This document shows, one piece after another, positions 53,835-64,000 of a DNA stretch of 64,000 nucleotides. Origin of the DNA: Phialophora verrucosa (lineage: Eukaryota; Ascomycota; Eurotiomycetes; Chaetothyriales; Herpotrichiellaceae). A program made the translations under genes and the position numbers. Below the pieces are notes generated by a model that worked only from the letters and a program-made list of their open reading frames with translations, ran no database searches and was not told the origin of the DNA. Numbering within the stretch: position 1 is the stretch's first letter; each line of letters starts with the position of its first letter. The stretch is taken from the NCBI GenBank assembly GCA_002099365.1, contig MSED01000005.1:2170001-2234000 (forward strand). The letters run 5' to 3'.

Positions 53835-54482
53835 ATGCAAGGAGCAAACCTCGTCCCCGCTGGGGTCGACGACCTAGCAGATCTATTTGGACGTAGCAGC
53901 CAGCTCTCTGCCACCTGCGATGTCTGCGCAACAAGCTCTGACAAGGTCGAAGTCAAGGCTTGTTCTAGTCCTGCGGACCGATACACCGGAACCTGCCCCA
54001 GGAATGTTTGTCTATATTGCGTGATGACCGCCCAACGCGACCAATCCCGCCACCGAAATCAAGAACATGAATTGCACTATTGCCGCCTGTGCAGCAAGAC
54101 AATCCAGGCCCTGAAGCGACGTGGGCGCTGTGAATGTGACTTTGCAACCCGCAGTGATGTCCTCGACCAGTCGCGGGACGAGTGGCAGTGCCCGACTTGC
54201 CGTTTAGCGGTAAACGATATGCTCGAGCGTCTCGCGCACGAAAACATGTGGAACGCGGAGACTGAAGGTCGAGTCCATCCCCGCGATCCATACGAGGATG
54301 GCTGTGCTAGTCTCAAGCGATGGGTCGACCCTGCTGACGCGAACAGGAACCACTGTCCCGGCTGTGGCTGTGATTATCACGAGGTTGTCCAGAGCTTTAG
54401 TGGTGCCGAACTTGATGAGACGGGCTATCTGCCAAGAAGTCTTGTGAGGCAATGCATGCTCTGTCTTGAGCAGAAGCGCTGA
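53835..54482 (+). CDS. CxxC-rich putative zinc-binding protein
   Basis: This single-exon ORF encodes 215 residues. It has about seven CxxC-type pairs (CDVC, CLYC, CRLC, CPTC, CPGCGC, CMLC, and CEC) plus histidines (SRHRNQEHELHYC), a pattern for several zinc sites. I see no RING, MYND or other named spacing that fits with confidence. It has no signal peptide. Coding composition and the ordered Cys pattern support a real gene, but the family is unknown to me. Confidence 0.72.
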   Translation: MQGANLVPAGVDDLADLFGRSSQLSATCDVCATSSDKVEVKACSSPADRYTGTCPRNVCLYCVMTAQRDQSRHRNQEHELHYCRLCSKTIQALKRRGRCECDFATRSDVLDQSRDEWQCPTCRLAVNDMLERLAHENMWNAETEGRVHPRDPYEDGCASLKRWVDPADANRNHCPGCGCDYHEVVQSFSGAELDETGYLPRSLVRQCMLCLEQKR

Positions 54483-55266
54483 GCGTAGGGTAAGTCGATG
54501 TAGTAAGTAAAGCGTATGGTAAGCTGTTGTCCTTCTCTTTGCATCAAGCCTCTAATTGTCTGATCTCGTGTGTAATGATCCTTCGACGCTCTTCACAGGC
54601 CATCAGATGGCCCCGTAAATTTGGCTTCCATCATATATCATTGACTTCAAGTCGTTCTCCGTATAGTCCATTCCTATCTCTCGTCAATATAGCCCACCTA
54701 AGCATGCATCGTTTCAAACGACCTCATCCCGCCCTGGAAGCTGTTTTGTGCATGTCGTCTCATGATAGCTCATGGGACGTAGCCAGACACCAGGATTGGA
54801 AGCTGTACTGTTGTCTGCTTTTTGATGGGACCTTTGAGCAAGATAAGTCGAAAGCTGCCACTCCACGGTAACCAATGCGACACGTCGACCAGGCTGACAT
54901 TCTTCAGAGGGTGACGATGTTGCAATGGCGGAGCAAAAACTGCAAACGGAATAATCATTCCGAGCTGATAGTAGATATCGCTCGCCACAGCTAGACAAAG
55001 GCAGAGGGAGACGGCGCATCTTGCCTGGGATCTGCAACTTTTTAACATATAGGGGGCCAGGCAAACGAATCAGCCATTCTTATTCTGGACATTGGGACCG
55101 CTACCAGATTGTGAGCTCAGCTCAACGTATCAATGCTAGCACCTGAAGGCGATGCCGATATCCAAATATGCCGAGTAAGTTGTGGTTTGGTTCAAGAAAA
55201 AAGGCCGACTTCGAGCATCTGCTCTGACGGTCGAGGAGAGGTTGATGCCTGAATCGCTGCATTTGT
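54483..55266. other. Intergenic, no gene seen
   Basis: This is the 3' flank of two convergent genes. Confidence 0.45.
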
Positions 55267-57003
55267 TCAATCATTTTCCTCAGGTGGATTATCTGGAACG
55301 ACTCGCATCTCGATCGAGCCGGTCTCTCGTCCTCGAGCATCCTTCGTGGTGAAGGTGTACTTGCCCTTCTGCTCCCCTTTCTGTTCAATCCACAAGTCTT
55401 TGAATGTGAGCTCCTTTGTTCTGTTGATGCTTTCAATGGCTGAGATTCGATCCAACGTGGCTTCCAAATAGTCGTCAAATCCTTCTTCGGCGCATATTTC
55501 CTTGAATGCATTCATCATTGGCACGCTGTCGGCACGGACATTTGCACTACTGTCGATTGTGAAGATGTTTTCGTGGTCGTAGCTCTGGATGAAATCAGCC
55601 CGAGTCATGATTTGACGAGCGATGTAGAGCGGGATCTGTGGTAGAATGTGGCCTTGGTCTTCGTCATAATTCGTCTCCATCTCCTTGTCTTTCCCGACGA
55701 GCGCCCTGGCTAGTACCATAGCCCCACTGGCAAATTTCTGCTGGTCCATCACATCGTCGTCCATTTCTTCACCGAGGATGCCACATTTGTTCAAGAACCA
55801 GGTCTTTTCGGATTCCTTGATCTGATGGCACATTTTGAGCATGTCCGAGCTTTTAGCGACGCGACTGAGGAAGTTCAATCTGCCGCCCACCAAGTCATAT
55901 ACCTGCTTGAATATTGCAGGCTTGTGCTCTTCGTGCGGAAAGTACTTGGCTCGATACCTCTCTAGCGCCGGAATGGCGAGGGACTTTGGCAGATCCAGAA
56001 CCGGGATGACTTCCATTCTTGTAGCGTAACGTTTAAACCGCTCATAAACCCAGTAGTCATCCGAGTTGAAGATCATAGTAACGAGGTTCGCAGCAGCCCA
56101 TTGCTCTGCGCGTTGCTGCATCAGTTCGATCAGGTCATTTCCGTCCTTGTCATCTTGGATCAGATGAGCGCAGTTAACGATGAGCACGAGTGGGCCTTTG
56201 CGCCCGGTCTTATTGCGTTTGTTTCTGTGTTTCAAGGCGATCTTCTCAAGCTTGTTGAATGCGCGCTCAATGTCGAGTAGAGCCGTCGTGTCGCGGGGCC
56301 CACGTATCGAGAACAGAGACCCGATGTAGTCTTCGTGAAACTCGTAGTTGAGGGCCTTACCGAGGCGGATGCGGAAGATCTCAGGATCAGCATGCGCTTC
56401 GAACATGGAGACGCCCTCTCCATCATGCTCTTTCATGGCTTCAAGGATCATAGAAGATTTCCCAGTTCCCTTCTCACCCACCAGAAGGTAGTACCTGCCC
56501 TTAGACTCTCCACTGATGATGGCGTTGATCCTTGCCTGCTCAGGTCGCGCCACCCAATGCTCGTCGTCATCACCAGATTGATCTTGAGGCGGCACGTGCG
56601 GTCCCGGTGGAGCAGCCAGTTCCAGCATAGGGTCGCCCGGAGCGAAAGCCTTCTCTATCTTGCGAAGGACTAGGGCTTTGTAATAAATGTGGTAGGAATA
56701 GCCCGCCAAGCCGAGGACAGCTATTGACGCGAAGGTTGTGAACGCTGATTCGAATGCCTTGTATGCGGTGGTTCCGAAACGGCTCTGGCGCTCGGACTCG
56801 GGCTCACGCTCCGAGTGCGATTTCCTTCTGGGTTCATCATCATCTTGATCCCCTCCCGGTATGTTGTTCGTGGGCTCCGTGCTGGGGCCAAATTGTTGAG
56901 CATATGCACGGATACTGGGTCGCTTGGTCGGCAAAGTACCGCTTCGTAAGAATAATCGAGCAGCGGGAGATCTGGAGACCATTACACGCTTCGCGGTTCT
57001 CAT
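55267..57003 (-). CDS. Mitochondrial AAA-type P-loop NTPase
   Basis: This single-exon gene encodes about 578 residues from the Met of MRTAKRVMVSRSPAARLF (57003). The basic, acid-free N-terminus is a good mitochondrial presequence. An earlier Met at 57165 would hide it. A transmembrane stretch (FTTFASIAVLGLAGYSYHIY) at about 90-110 precedes the NTPase domain. Walker A is GEKGTGKSS. The Walker B-like strand reads PLVLIVNCAH, with Asn where Asp is usual. The architecture suggests an inner-membrane-anchored Orc1/STAND-type AAA protein. The substrate is unknown. Confidence 0.88.
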   Translation of the reverse strand: MRTAKRVMVSRSPAARLFLRSGTLPTKRPSIRAYAQQFGPSTEPTNNIPGGDQDDDEPRRKSHSEREPESERQSRFGTTAYKAFESAFTTFASIAVLGLAGYSYHIYYKALVLRKIEKAFAPGDPMLELAAPPGPHVPPQDQSGDDDEHWVARPEQARINAIISGESKGRYYLLVGEKGTGKSSMILEAMKEHDGEGVSMFEAHADPEIFRIRLGKALNYEFHEDYIGSLFSIRGPRDTTALLDIERAFNKLEKIALKHRNKRNKTGRKGPLVLIVNCAHLIQDDKDGNDLIELMQQRAEQWAAANLVTMIFNSDDYWVYERFKRYATRMEVIPVLDLPKSLAIPALERYRAKYFPHEEHKPAIFKQVYDLVGGRLNFLSRVAKSSDMLKMCHQIKESEKTWFLNKCGILGEEMDDDVMDQQKFASGAMVLARALVGKDKEMETNYDEDQGHILPQIPLYIARQIMTRADFIQSYDHENIFTIDSSANVRADSVPMMNAFKEICAEEGFDDYLEATLDRISAIESINRTKELTFKDLWIEQKGEQKGKYTFTTKDARGRETGSIEMRVVPDNPPEEND

Positions 57004-58048
57004 GATAAATGGTATGCGCCAGCTTCTAAGAGGGCGCTTGGTAACTAAAATTATGCCACCTCGGCGGAAATAGTCGTGGACGGAAGCAGACAGGAGGCAA
57101 AATGCGCGAAAATGCAACAGCGCCGGACCGCCGAACTGTCGCGTGAGTGCTAGAACGAAAACCAAAAGGAGCGACCTGACAGAATGCCAAAGTGAGGTTG
57201 AGAGACAGTGTTGGACTGTTGTCGAAGAGAGGTCGATGGAAAGGGGCGTGAGATAAACATGTTTTTGGCTCTGGCTGATCTCAGATCGAAGGACGGTGTT
57301 GCACGTGTCTGAGCGATCAACTGCCTCGCCACCTGATTGGATTGAACGCAGCGAAGCACCTCAAAGGTACCTACTGTATGGTCGCCGGTACGAGTAGGAG
57401 CTCTCTCTTGTTCTTCCACAGTTAGAGTGAGATCCTTTCTCACCCTGTTGGCACGATTCTATGAGCGGTCTTTACAGCTGGATAGGTCCCTCTAGGCAGA
57501 AATCCCTACAATCTCGTCTGGTAGTGAGCAAGAGCATCTAGGTATCGAGGTTGACCCTCCGGAGAAGACTCGCTGATGAGACGTGCGCCGGGCAGTCGCG
57601 TGACCCCAAAATTGGTTGTTTCGGGGTTCTTCAGGGGCTCTGCAAGGCTTCGGCACCCGCGGCACTTTCCTGAACCCCTAGAGCTCTTAACTCCAATCAG
57701 TAACAGGCGTAGTATCGCCTGTCCAGTCCACCCGAGCAGTCCCGAACAAGCCCCCGGGGCTTCTTCCATGTCCCCGACGTGCGGTTGCCGTCGAATCAGA
57801 ATGCTCGCATGGCGGTGATTCTTGCTTGAAATGTTGGAGATCAAAAATTCCATCTTCTCAATCGAGTTGCACTCATTACACAATTTTCATTGCTGGGACA
57901 TTGTTTTCCTTCAACACTCGCCATTGCAGCTTCCTTCGTGTACAGTATTCCTTCACTCCTTTTAGTTGTCAAATCCGGTTTGCCTTACTCTCTTTCTCGT
58001 CGCGGCCAATTGTACAATATTTGATATCCTGCTCTTAAACATTTCGTA
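57004..58048. other. Divergent intergenic region
   Basis: About 1 kb lies between the NTPase gene (minus) and clu1 (plus), two mitochondria-related genes. No coding sequence was recognised. Confidence 0.5.
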
Positions 58049-61000
58049 ATGGCCCAAACAAATGGTGACGTGAAGCCAACTCCAGGTCAGTCAAAGCTCA
58101 GTCAAGCTTGACTTTTCATATTCTGACGTGTTGCCAGATGTAACAAATACTCAGGACGAGGATGACTCTTCGGCTGCGCCTGTCAACGGTACCAATGGTA
58201 CTCACGGCCACCTGCACGACCACTCCGAGACCCACGATCACGAGCACGACCACCGTCAGGATGACCCCAATGCTGGGGCGCTGTTCCAGGTTACCGTCAA
58301 GCTTCCACACAAGCCTTACAAGCAAACAATAACGGTCACAAATCAAGAGCAGGTCCAGGATGTGCGCCAATCCATCGTCGAAACTCCTGATACTTTCCAG
58401 TACACCTGTTTCCATCTCGAGCACAATGGACAGAGGGTCAATGACTTCGTCGAGCTTTCCGAAGTCAAAGGTCTCAAACCAGACGACGAGATTGTGCTTG
58501 TCGAGGATCCTTACACCGAGAAAGAGGCAAGACTGCATGTCATCCGCATACGGGAGCTTATTGGCGCAACCGGAGACCGTTCCGATTTACTGCATGGCAT
58601 CTGCGCCGGGGCCTCCCTTCACGACGATAAGTTTGGCTCTGCCCACGCTCCCGCCGAGAAGGCAGAAGGCAATCCATTGGCCGGCTATGAAGTCGACGGC
58701 CGTGTGGCTCTCGAAGCAATCCTTCCATCCCACCAGGACAGCTTGCCCAAGACCATCAAGTCGCTGTCTGTGTCCCAATGGAATCCTCCGCCATATCACC
58801 TCCGCCAGCGAGGTCATCTGCTCTACCTGCTGCTGACGACAAATGAAGGCGAGCAACACCACATTACGTCCACTGTCTCGGGCTTCTACGTCAGCAAATC
58901 CTCGAGCAACAAGTTCGATCCATTTCCTAGACCCGCTCCGAAAAATCACAGTGCCCACTCCCTCCTGACTTTGATCTCGGCTTTATCACCGTCGTTCAAT
59001 GAGACGTTTGTTGAGCTGCAAAAAATAAACGGCCGCAAAGACCTTCTGACCACGTTCCCGTTCCAGAATGCGATACCTGCAAACCCATGGATTGTTTCAT
59101 CTTCCTATGCACAAGGAAATCAGCACCAGGCGGATCCTACGAGAGCTCAGGAGGCATACTTGCTCGGTGGAGCGGATGGCGCAGAGAACCTTCGAGATTG
59201 GAATGAAGAGTTTCAGACAACCCGTGAGCTGCCGAGAGAAAATCTGCAGGACCGAGTATTCCGCGAGCGTCTCACCTCTAAGCTCTTTGCCGACTACAAT
59301 GATGCTGCCGCTAGAGGTGCTGTGCTCGTCGCTCGGGGCGAAGTCGCACCATTAAACCCTACGGAAGGTAGGGACGCCCAGATCTTCATCTACAATAACA
59401 TCTTTTACTCATTCGGTGCCGACGGTGTCCAAACCTTTGCCAGCGAAGGTGGAGACGAAGCCGCAAGAGTGGCTGTTGGAAAGGACGTTGCCGGTGTCAA
59501 GGCCGTAAATCAACTGGACATCAACGGCCTATTCACTCCAGGCACGGTAGTAGTAGATTACCTCGGCAAACGTATCGTTGGTCAGAGCATCGTTCCTGGC
59601 ATCTTCAAGCAACGAGAACCGGGTGAGCACCAGATCGACTATGGTGGTGTTGAAGGCCGAGACGTTGTGACCGAGAACGAGGCCTTCGTTCCAGTGTTCG
59701 AGAAGTTGTCAAAGGCCTTACGTGTCAAGAGGCATGCGGTATGGGACAAGGAAGGTAAGAGGCACGATCTTGAGGGCAGCGTCGAGACAAAGGGGCTCCT
59801 GGGCACCGATGGCCGAAAATACGTCCTTGATCTATATCGCATCACACCGCTTGATGTAGCCTGGTCGGAAGAGATTGAGGCCGACACAGGGGACGACAAG
59901 TATCCACATCGAATGTCCGTGCTACGGCTAGAGCTCGTGGAGGCATACTGGCGCGTGAAGATGCAAGAGTACGTCAAAGCAGAAATCCAGAAGCGCCGCT
60001 CAAACGGAAGCAACGGTCAGATAGAAGACGCAAAGAACGGCGACGAGGAAAAACACAACGTGCACACACCTGAAAAGGAGAGCAAAGAGAATGAAGATGG
60101 CGATGCCTCTGGGAAGGCAAGCAACGAGGAGAAATCCGACGAAACCCAAGACACATCTGCCAAGGCCGCTCCCGCGCTCGAGCAGGAACGCGTTGACATT
60201 TCTAACTTCGACTTCGCTCTGAATCCAGATGCCTACAGCGGCCAGACACCACAAACGGACGAAGAAAAGCAAGAGTACGAGGGAGACGAGAAAGAAGTCC
60301 GAGCCGTATGTGACTTCCTGAGGAGCAAGGTTATTCCAGATTTGGTCAAAGACCTCCACGACGGTGACGTTGGTTTCCCGATGGACGGAAAATCTCTGTG
60401 TCAGCTCATGCACAAGCGCGGTATTAACATCAGATACCTGGGAAGACTGGCCAAAGCCGCGGAGGAGAAAGGGCATCGCCTGGAAGCCTTCTCTGTCGTC
60501 GTGCTGCAAGAAATGGTGGCTCGAGCGTTTAAGCATATTGCTAATCGCTATTTGCGCCATCTGCCCGCCATATTTGCGGGTGGTTGCATCTCCCACCTGC
60601 TGAACTGCCTACTGGGAGTCGATGTGAATTCAAACCCCCGAGCCGAGATGGACGAGGAACTACGTGCTCTGTATCCGGAGGGTGATTTCTCATTTGAGCA
60701 GATCAACCCGTCGAAATTGCAGGCGGAAATCGAGAAGCAAGTCAAGATTCGCTACCGGTACGCCTTGGAAGACGGCTGGAGGACGTCTATCCGCCCGTTA
60801 CCAATGCTCAGGGAGATTTCGTTGAGACTGGGGCTTCAGCTCACCGCACGAGAGTACACTTTTAGCAAAGGTGTGCACTTGTGCTTAGATTCGTCTCCTG
60901 CTCGGAGCAGCAGTGACACCCACTCAAGCAACGGGATCCAACCAGAGGAGGGCAGCAAAAAGAAGAAGAAGAAAGCAGCTGAGCAAGGGCAGACGAATGG

Positions 61001-62075
61001 CCTTTCTGCCAAGCCTAGCACGACGTTCACTGCTGAGGATGTTCTCAATATCGCCCCCATTGTCAAGGATGCATCACCAAGAAGCTCCCTGGCTGAAGAA
61101 GCCCTCGAGGCCGGCAAGCTCTCCCTAGCACGGGGCGAGAAGCAACTCGGACAGGAGCTTGTACTGGAATCACTGTCTCTGCATGAACAAATCTATGGCA
61201 TCCTTCACCCCGAGGTGGCCAAGATGTACAACTCCCTGTCCACGATCTATTACCAGACCGACGAGAAGGAGGCAGCTGTGGAGCTCGCTCGAAAGGCAGT
61301 GATTGTGACTGAGCGAACACTGGGAGTCGACTCCCACGACACCATTTTGGCATATCTCAACCTTTCATTATTTGAGCATCACACAGGCAACACGAAGCAG
61401 GCGCTGAAGTACGTCAGACATGCGCTGGAACTGTGGAAAATCATCTTCGGACCGAACCACCCTGACTCGATAACAACGATGAACAACGCAGCTGTCATGC
61501 TTCAGTCGATCAAGGAGTACTCTGAATCTCGCAAGTGGTTTGAGGCCTGCTTCACAGTCTGCGAGAGTCTGTTCGGTCGGCAATCCGTCAACGCGGCCAC
61601 CATACTATTCCAGTTGGCGCAAGCGCTAGCATTGGATGGGGACCCGCACGGTGCCGTCAACAAGATGCGGCAGGCGTACAGTATCTTCCTGGCTGAGCTT
61701 GGAGCCAACGATCGTAATACGAAAGAAGCCGAGAGTTGGCTAGAGCAACTGACACAGAATGCCGTCTCGATTGCCAAGCAAGCCAAAATGTTGCAGAGCC
61801 GACGTATCACCGGTATTCGACACTTGCCCAGAATGGGCTTAGGCACGAGACTTCAGCCCCAGAATGCAAGCACAGCAGCTCCAGACGCTCATTCACGATC
61901 TGCTGCTACGCAACCGAGTCTGCGAACCGGAACGGGCGACCCCACCGTCGACACCAGAAGCATCGCCGAGCTGTTGAGGTACATCGAGGGCACCGATACC
62001 AAGAGTAGTGGACGTACGAAGCAGAAGAAGAAATCTCTCAACCCTAAGGCGCGGAGGAGCACGGTAACAGCTTAA
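58049..62075 (+). CDS. clu1: Clustered mitochondria protein (CLU/CLUH)
   Basis: This cytosolic RNA-binding protein is needed for normal mitochondrial distribution, and it co-purifies with eIF3 in yeast. The exons are 58049-58085 and 58138-62075, giving 1324 residues. A short start exon (MAQTNGDVKPTP) is followed by a His/Asp-rich stretch at about residues 30-50. CLU-N covers about 50-140 (FQVTVKLPHKPYKQTITV), and the CLU core about 330-600 (RVFRERLTSKLFADYNDAAA; AQIFIYNNIFYSFG). A Lys/Glu-rich linker and the eIF3-p135-like part (DVGFPMDGKSLCQLMHKRG) follow. A TPR array covers about 1000-1190 (KMYNSLSTIYYQTDEKEAAV; ILAYLNLSLFEHHTGNTKQA). The length matches the family. Confidence 0.96.
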
Positions 62076-63145
62076 CAGTGGAGGATGTCGACAATGCTGG
62101 AATCCTTAAAGGAGGCGCCGCCGAAGTCACCCTAGCAACGAGCCAAACAGAAGAGCTAGCTCGTTCAATCGGATTCGTTGAATCGTTGGGGGAAGTTAAA
62201 AGCGGGTCAACAATTGTCCAGGGGAGTAATCACGGCATCTCAAAGATATAACTGGCATTTCTGTACGGAGTACAAGTGAGCATTTGTATCATACGGTCAC
62301 ATGGTGTCATGCTTGGGCTGGCCGGGCGCGGCGCCTGGGGACAAAGGGGGCATTGGTCACAAAGAACACGGCATATGGTTGACATACAGGCTTGATGGAT
62401 CTGTACCAATGAGTCACGGAGCATAGAGGAGACGATGTGTAATAACCAAGCAAGCATTCTCAACTCCTTCCTTCAGACGAACTGGTCCGAGACACTTGTT
62501 GCGAAATGCTCACGGCACAGAGGTTGATAAGCAGATGGAACGTGGTGAAGCACGTGCCATGCAGTGACATCCATCAGGCGGTCCAGAAGCGGTCGGTTCG
62601 GTCGGTCACGAACTTCCCCGGATTGGGACACGACTAGTGCCGCTAACATGGAATTCTCGCCGGCTCCGGACGTTGATTGGTGAGCCCATTTGTAAGCGAC
62701 AAGACTTGCTGGGCGTTCGCTCCTCAGCTGGATTGTCTGCTCTTTTCAAGTTCCAGCGACGGCCACGCTGTTCGAAGTGTTCAGCCTAACTCCAATTATT
62801 TGGACTTGATCCCTTGCGCTGCATCGTCCAAAGTGATAGTTGACGTTCGAGGTTGACAACCAAGCTATTGTGACGTCAAAGGCAAAGCTACTTCGGATTC
62901 GGCCATCGCAAACGTAACTACTAATCGACGTCCGCCGCCCACCCCACCCTGGCGATCGATTACTGAGCCCGGAACGCGCTGTGATCGATTGGAAATACCG
63001 TTCACGCGACTCACAGCCTTGCTTTATCGTCTGCTGGTCTCCATCATAATTTCGGTTTCTTCGATCAAGGACTGTCATCTTTCAGTATTTCAAGCTTAAG
63101 TTGTAGGGATCCTGGGCGACCGGTCTCCGCCTGAACGACCCCAAA
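62076..63145. other. Intergenic, no gene seen
   Basis: About 1.07 kb separates clu1 and the last gene. It contains a TACGGAGTAC copy (62264-62273) and one CACGTG (62551-62556). Confidence 0.5.
62264..62273 (+). repeat. TACGGAGTAC copy
   Basis: Exact copy, 190 bases after the clu1 stop. Confidence 0.6.
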
Positions 63146-64000
63146 ATGTCCCGCCGACCGCTCGCCACGAGCACAACTTACACGCTCGCCCACACTGCAC
63201 AATGCAAACTGAAGTTAGCAGCAAACCGACCTGATCGGAATCTTCGCTTCGTGCTCGGCCACGCTTTTACACTCGACAATCTAATGCTTCGGATAGTGGA
63301 GATAGAGAACCAGAGCGCCAAGTCTCTCTTTGAGGAGGCCAAAACTCCCAGCAATCACGGCGAAAACGAGCATTACGACTGCACGGCAGCGAATCCCGTG
63401 GCCGCAGAGCCGGATCCTCATTACGATTGTACCGCTGAACAACCCAAGCCGGCGGAGTCAGCCGACAACGCTGGAAGGGGCCGCAGAATAAGTTTCCAGG
63501 ATAATCGAGCTCGGCCTTCCAGCATCGGGACGGCGGGCGTGGCGGCGAACAACAATGGAAATGGCACCTCCTCGCCGGCGCGGAGACGATCTCCCCCACC
63601 GGTAACAATTTCACAACGCAAATACCTCTCGGACGAGGAGGACGAGGATGACACCTCGTCGGATGACTACGATGATCCAGACAGTTATCAATATAATTGT
63701 GAAGCCGCAGTGCCGGAACCAGAGAAACCGGCAACGAAGCAGCGGCCTGTTCACGATGCGTACTCCGACGAAGAGGATGCAGCATTGGAACTGGCCGACG
63801 ACGAATTAGACGACGACATGGGTGGTCTCTCGCTTACGCGGTTCGAGAGTGCGTCGGCGCAACCTCCACGGATGGTTCGCTCGGATTCTTCGAGCTCGGA
63901 GGAAGATGTAGGAGACGGGCCTGTGACGCCGCCACAATTGCCCGCCGATGTCGATGTTCGCGATCTCATCAGTGGCGAGAAAGACGACGAGTTGGAGGAC
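63146..64000 (+). CDS. Acidic conserved protein (3' cut by window end)
   Basis: The frame opens at ATG 63146 and stays open for 285 codons to the window end. The N-terminal 50 residues (AQCKLKLAANRPDRNLRFVL, GHAFTLDNLMLRIVEIE) look folded and helical. The rest is acidic and Ser-rich (YLSDEEDEDDTSSDDYDD) and likely disordered. Three related motifs occur: HYDCTAANP, HYDCTAEQP and YQYNCEAAVP. I do not recognise a characterised family. Confidence 0.78.
   Translation, partial: MSRRPLATSTTYTLAHTAQCKLKLAANRPDRNLRFVLGHAFTLDNLMLRIVEIENQSAKSLFEEAKTPSNHGENEHYDCTAANPVAAEPDPHYDCTAEQPKPAESADNAGRGRRISFQDNRARPSSIGTAGVAANNNGNGTSSPARRRSPPPVTISQRKYLSDEEDEDDTSSDDYDDPDSYQYNCEAAVPEPEKPATKQRPVHDAYSDEEDAALELADDELDDDMGGLSLTRFESASAQPPRMVRSDSSSSEEDVGDGPVTPPQLPADVDVRDLISGEKDDELED

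Noticed and set aside
1..64000. CRISPR array or prokaryotic-type operon
   Set aside because: No spaced identical repeats are present, and the genes have spliceosomal introns and eukaryotic families throughout.

Overview
The window is nuclear DNA of a filamentous ascomycete (Pezizomycotina). The evidence is dense genes with short introns of about 45-90 nt that carry GT...CTAAC/CTGAC...AG signals, and gene families typical of these fungi: Clr5-TPR, HET, DUF3425, Pal1, the DASH subunit Spc19, TRI12-like transporters and NmrA-like proteins. A class such as Eurotiomycetes is plausible but not proven.

Region 1 (1-6.3 kb) is a small metabolic group. It holds a TRI12-like efflux transporter (5' end not resolved), an isocitrate lyase/PEP-mutase-family enzyme, the N-terminal stump of an FAD monooxygenase, and an intact four-exon dienelactone hydrolase. 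Region 2 (6.3-17.4 kb) is decayed accessory DNA. It holds frameshifted ankyrin genes on both strands, a HET-domain remnant with an in-frame TGA, a frameshifted gene with Myb-like tandem units, and two tRNA genes. The tRNA-Arg(UCU) gene at 14058-14256 is the most unusual object in the window. Besides a normal 16-nt anticodon-loop intron it carries two insertions (51 and 60 nt) with GT...CTAAC...AG signals like spliceosomal introns. Removing all three leaves a perfect 72-nt cloverleaf.

Region 3 (17.5-30.4 kb) holds a Clr5-TPR protein, an Rgd1-type F-BAR/RhoGAP, an NmrA-like protein, a small secreted Cys-rich protein, a DUF3425 protein, a short-chain dehydrogenase, and a divergent pair: ATP synthase subunit j (atp18) and DASH subunit Spc19. 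Region 4 (31-41.7 kb) holds two tandem CCCH zinc-finger paralogs with matching exon structure (one with a GC-AG intron), a (6-4) photolyase/cryptochrome with a GATC-rich upstream cluster, and a secreted GH3 beta-glucosidase ending in two PIR-like cell-wall attachment motifs.

Region 5 (42-64 kb) holds a multipass membrane protein, an enoyl-CoA hydratase pseudogene, Mediator subunit Med31, Pal1, a second membrane protein, a CxxC-rich protein, a mitochondrial AAA-type NTPase, the CLU/CLUH mitochondrial clustering protein, and the 5' part of an acidic conserved protein cut by the window end. Exon boundaries were read by eye from splice consensus and reading-frame continuity. Functions rest on recognised family motifs, not on database searches.
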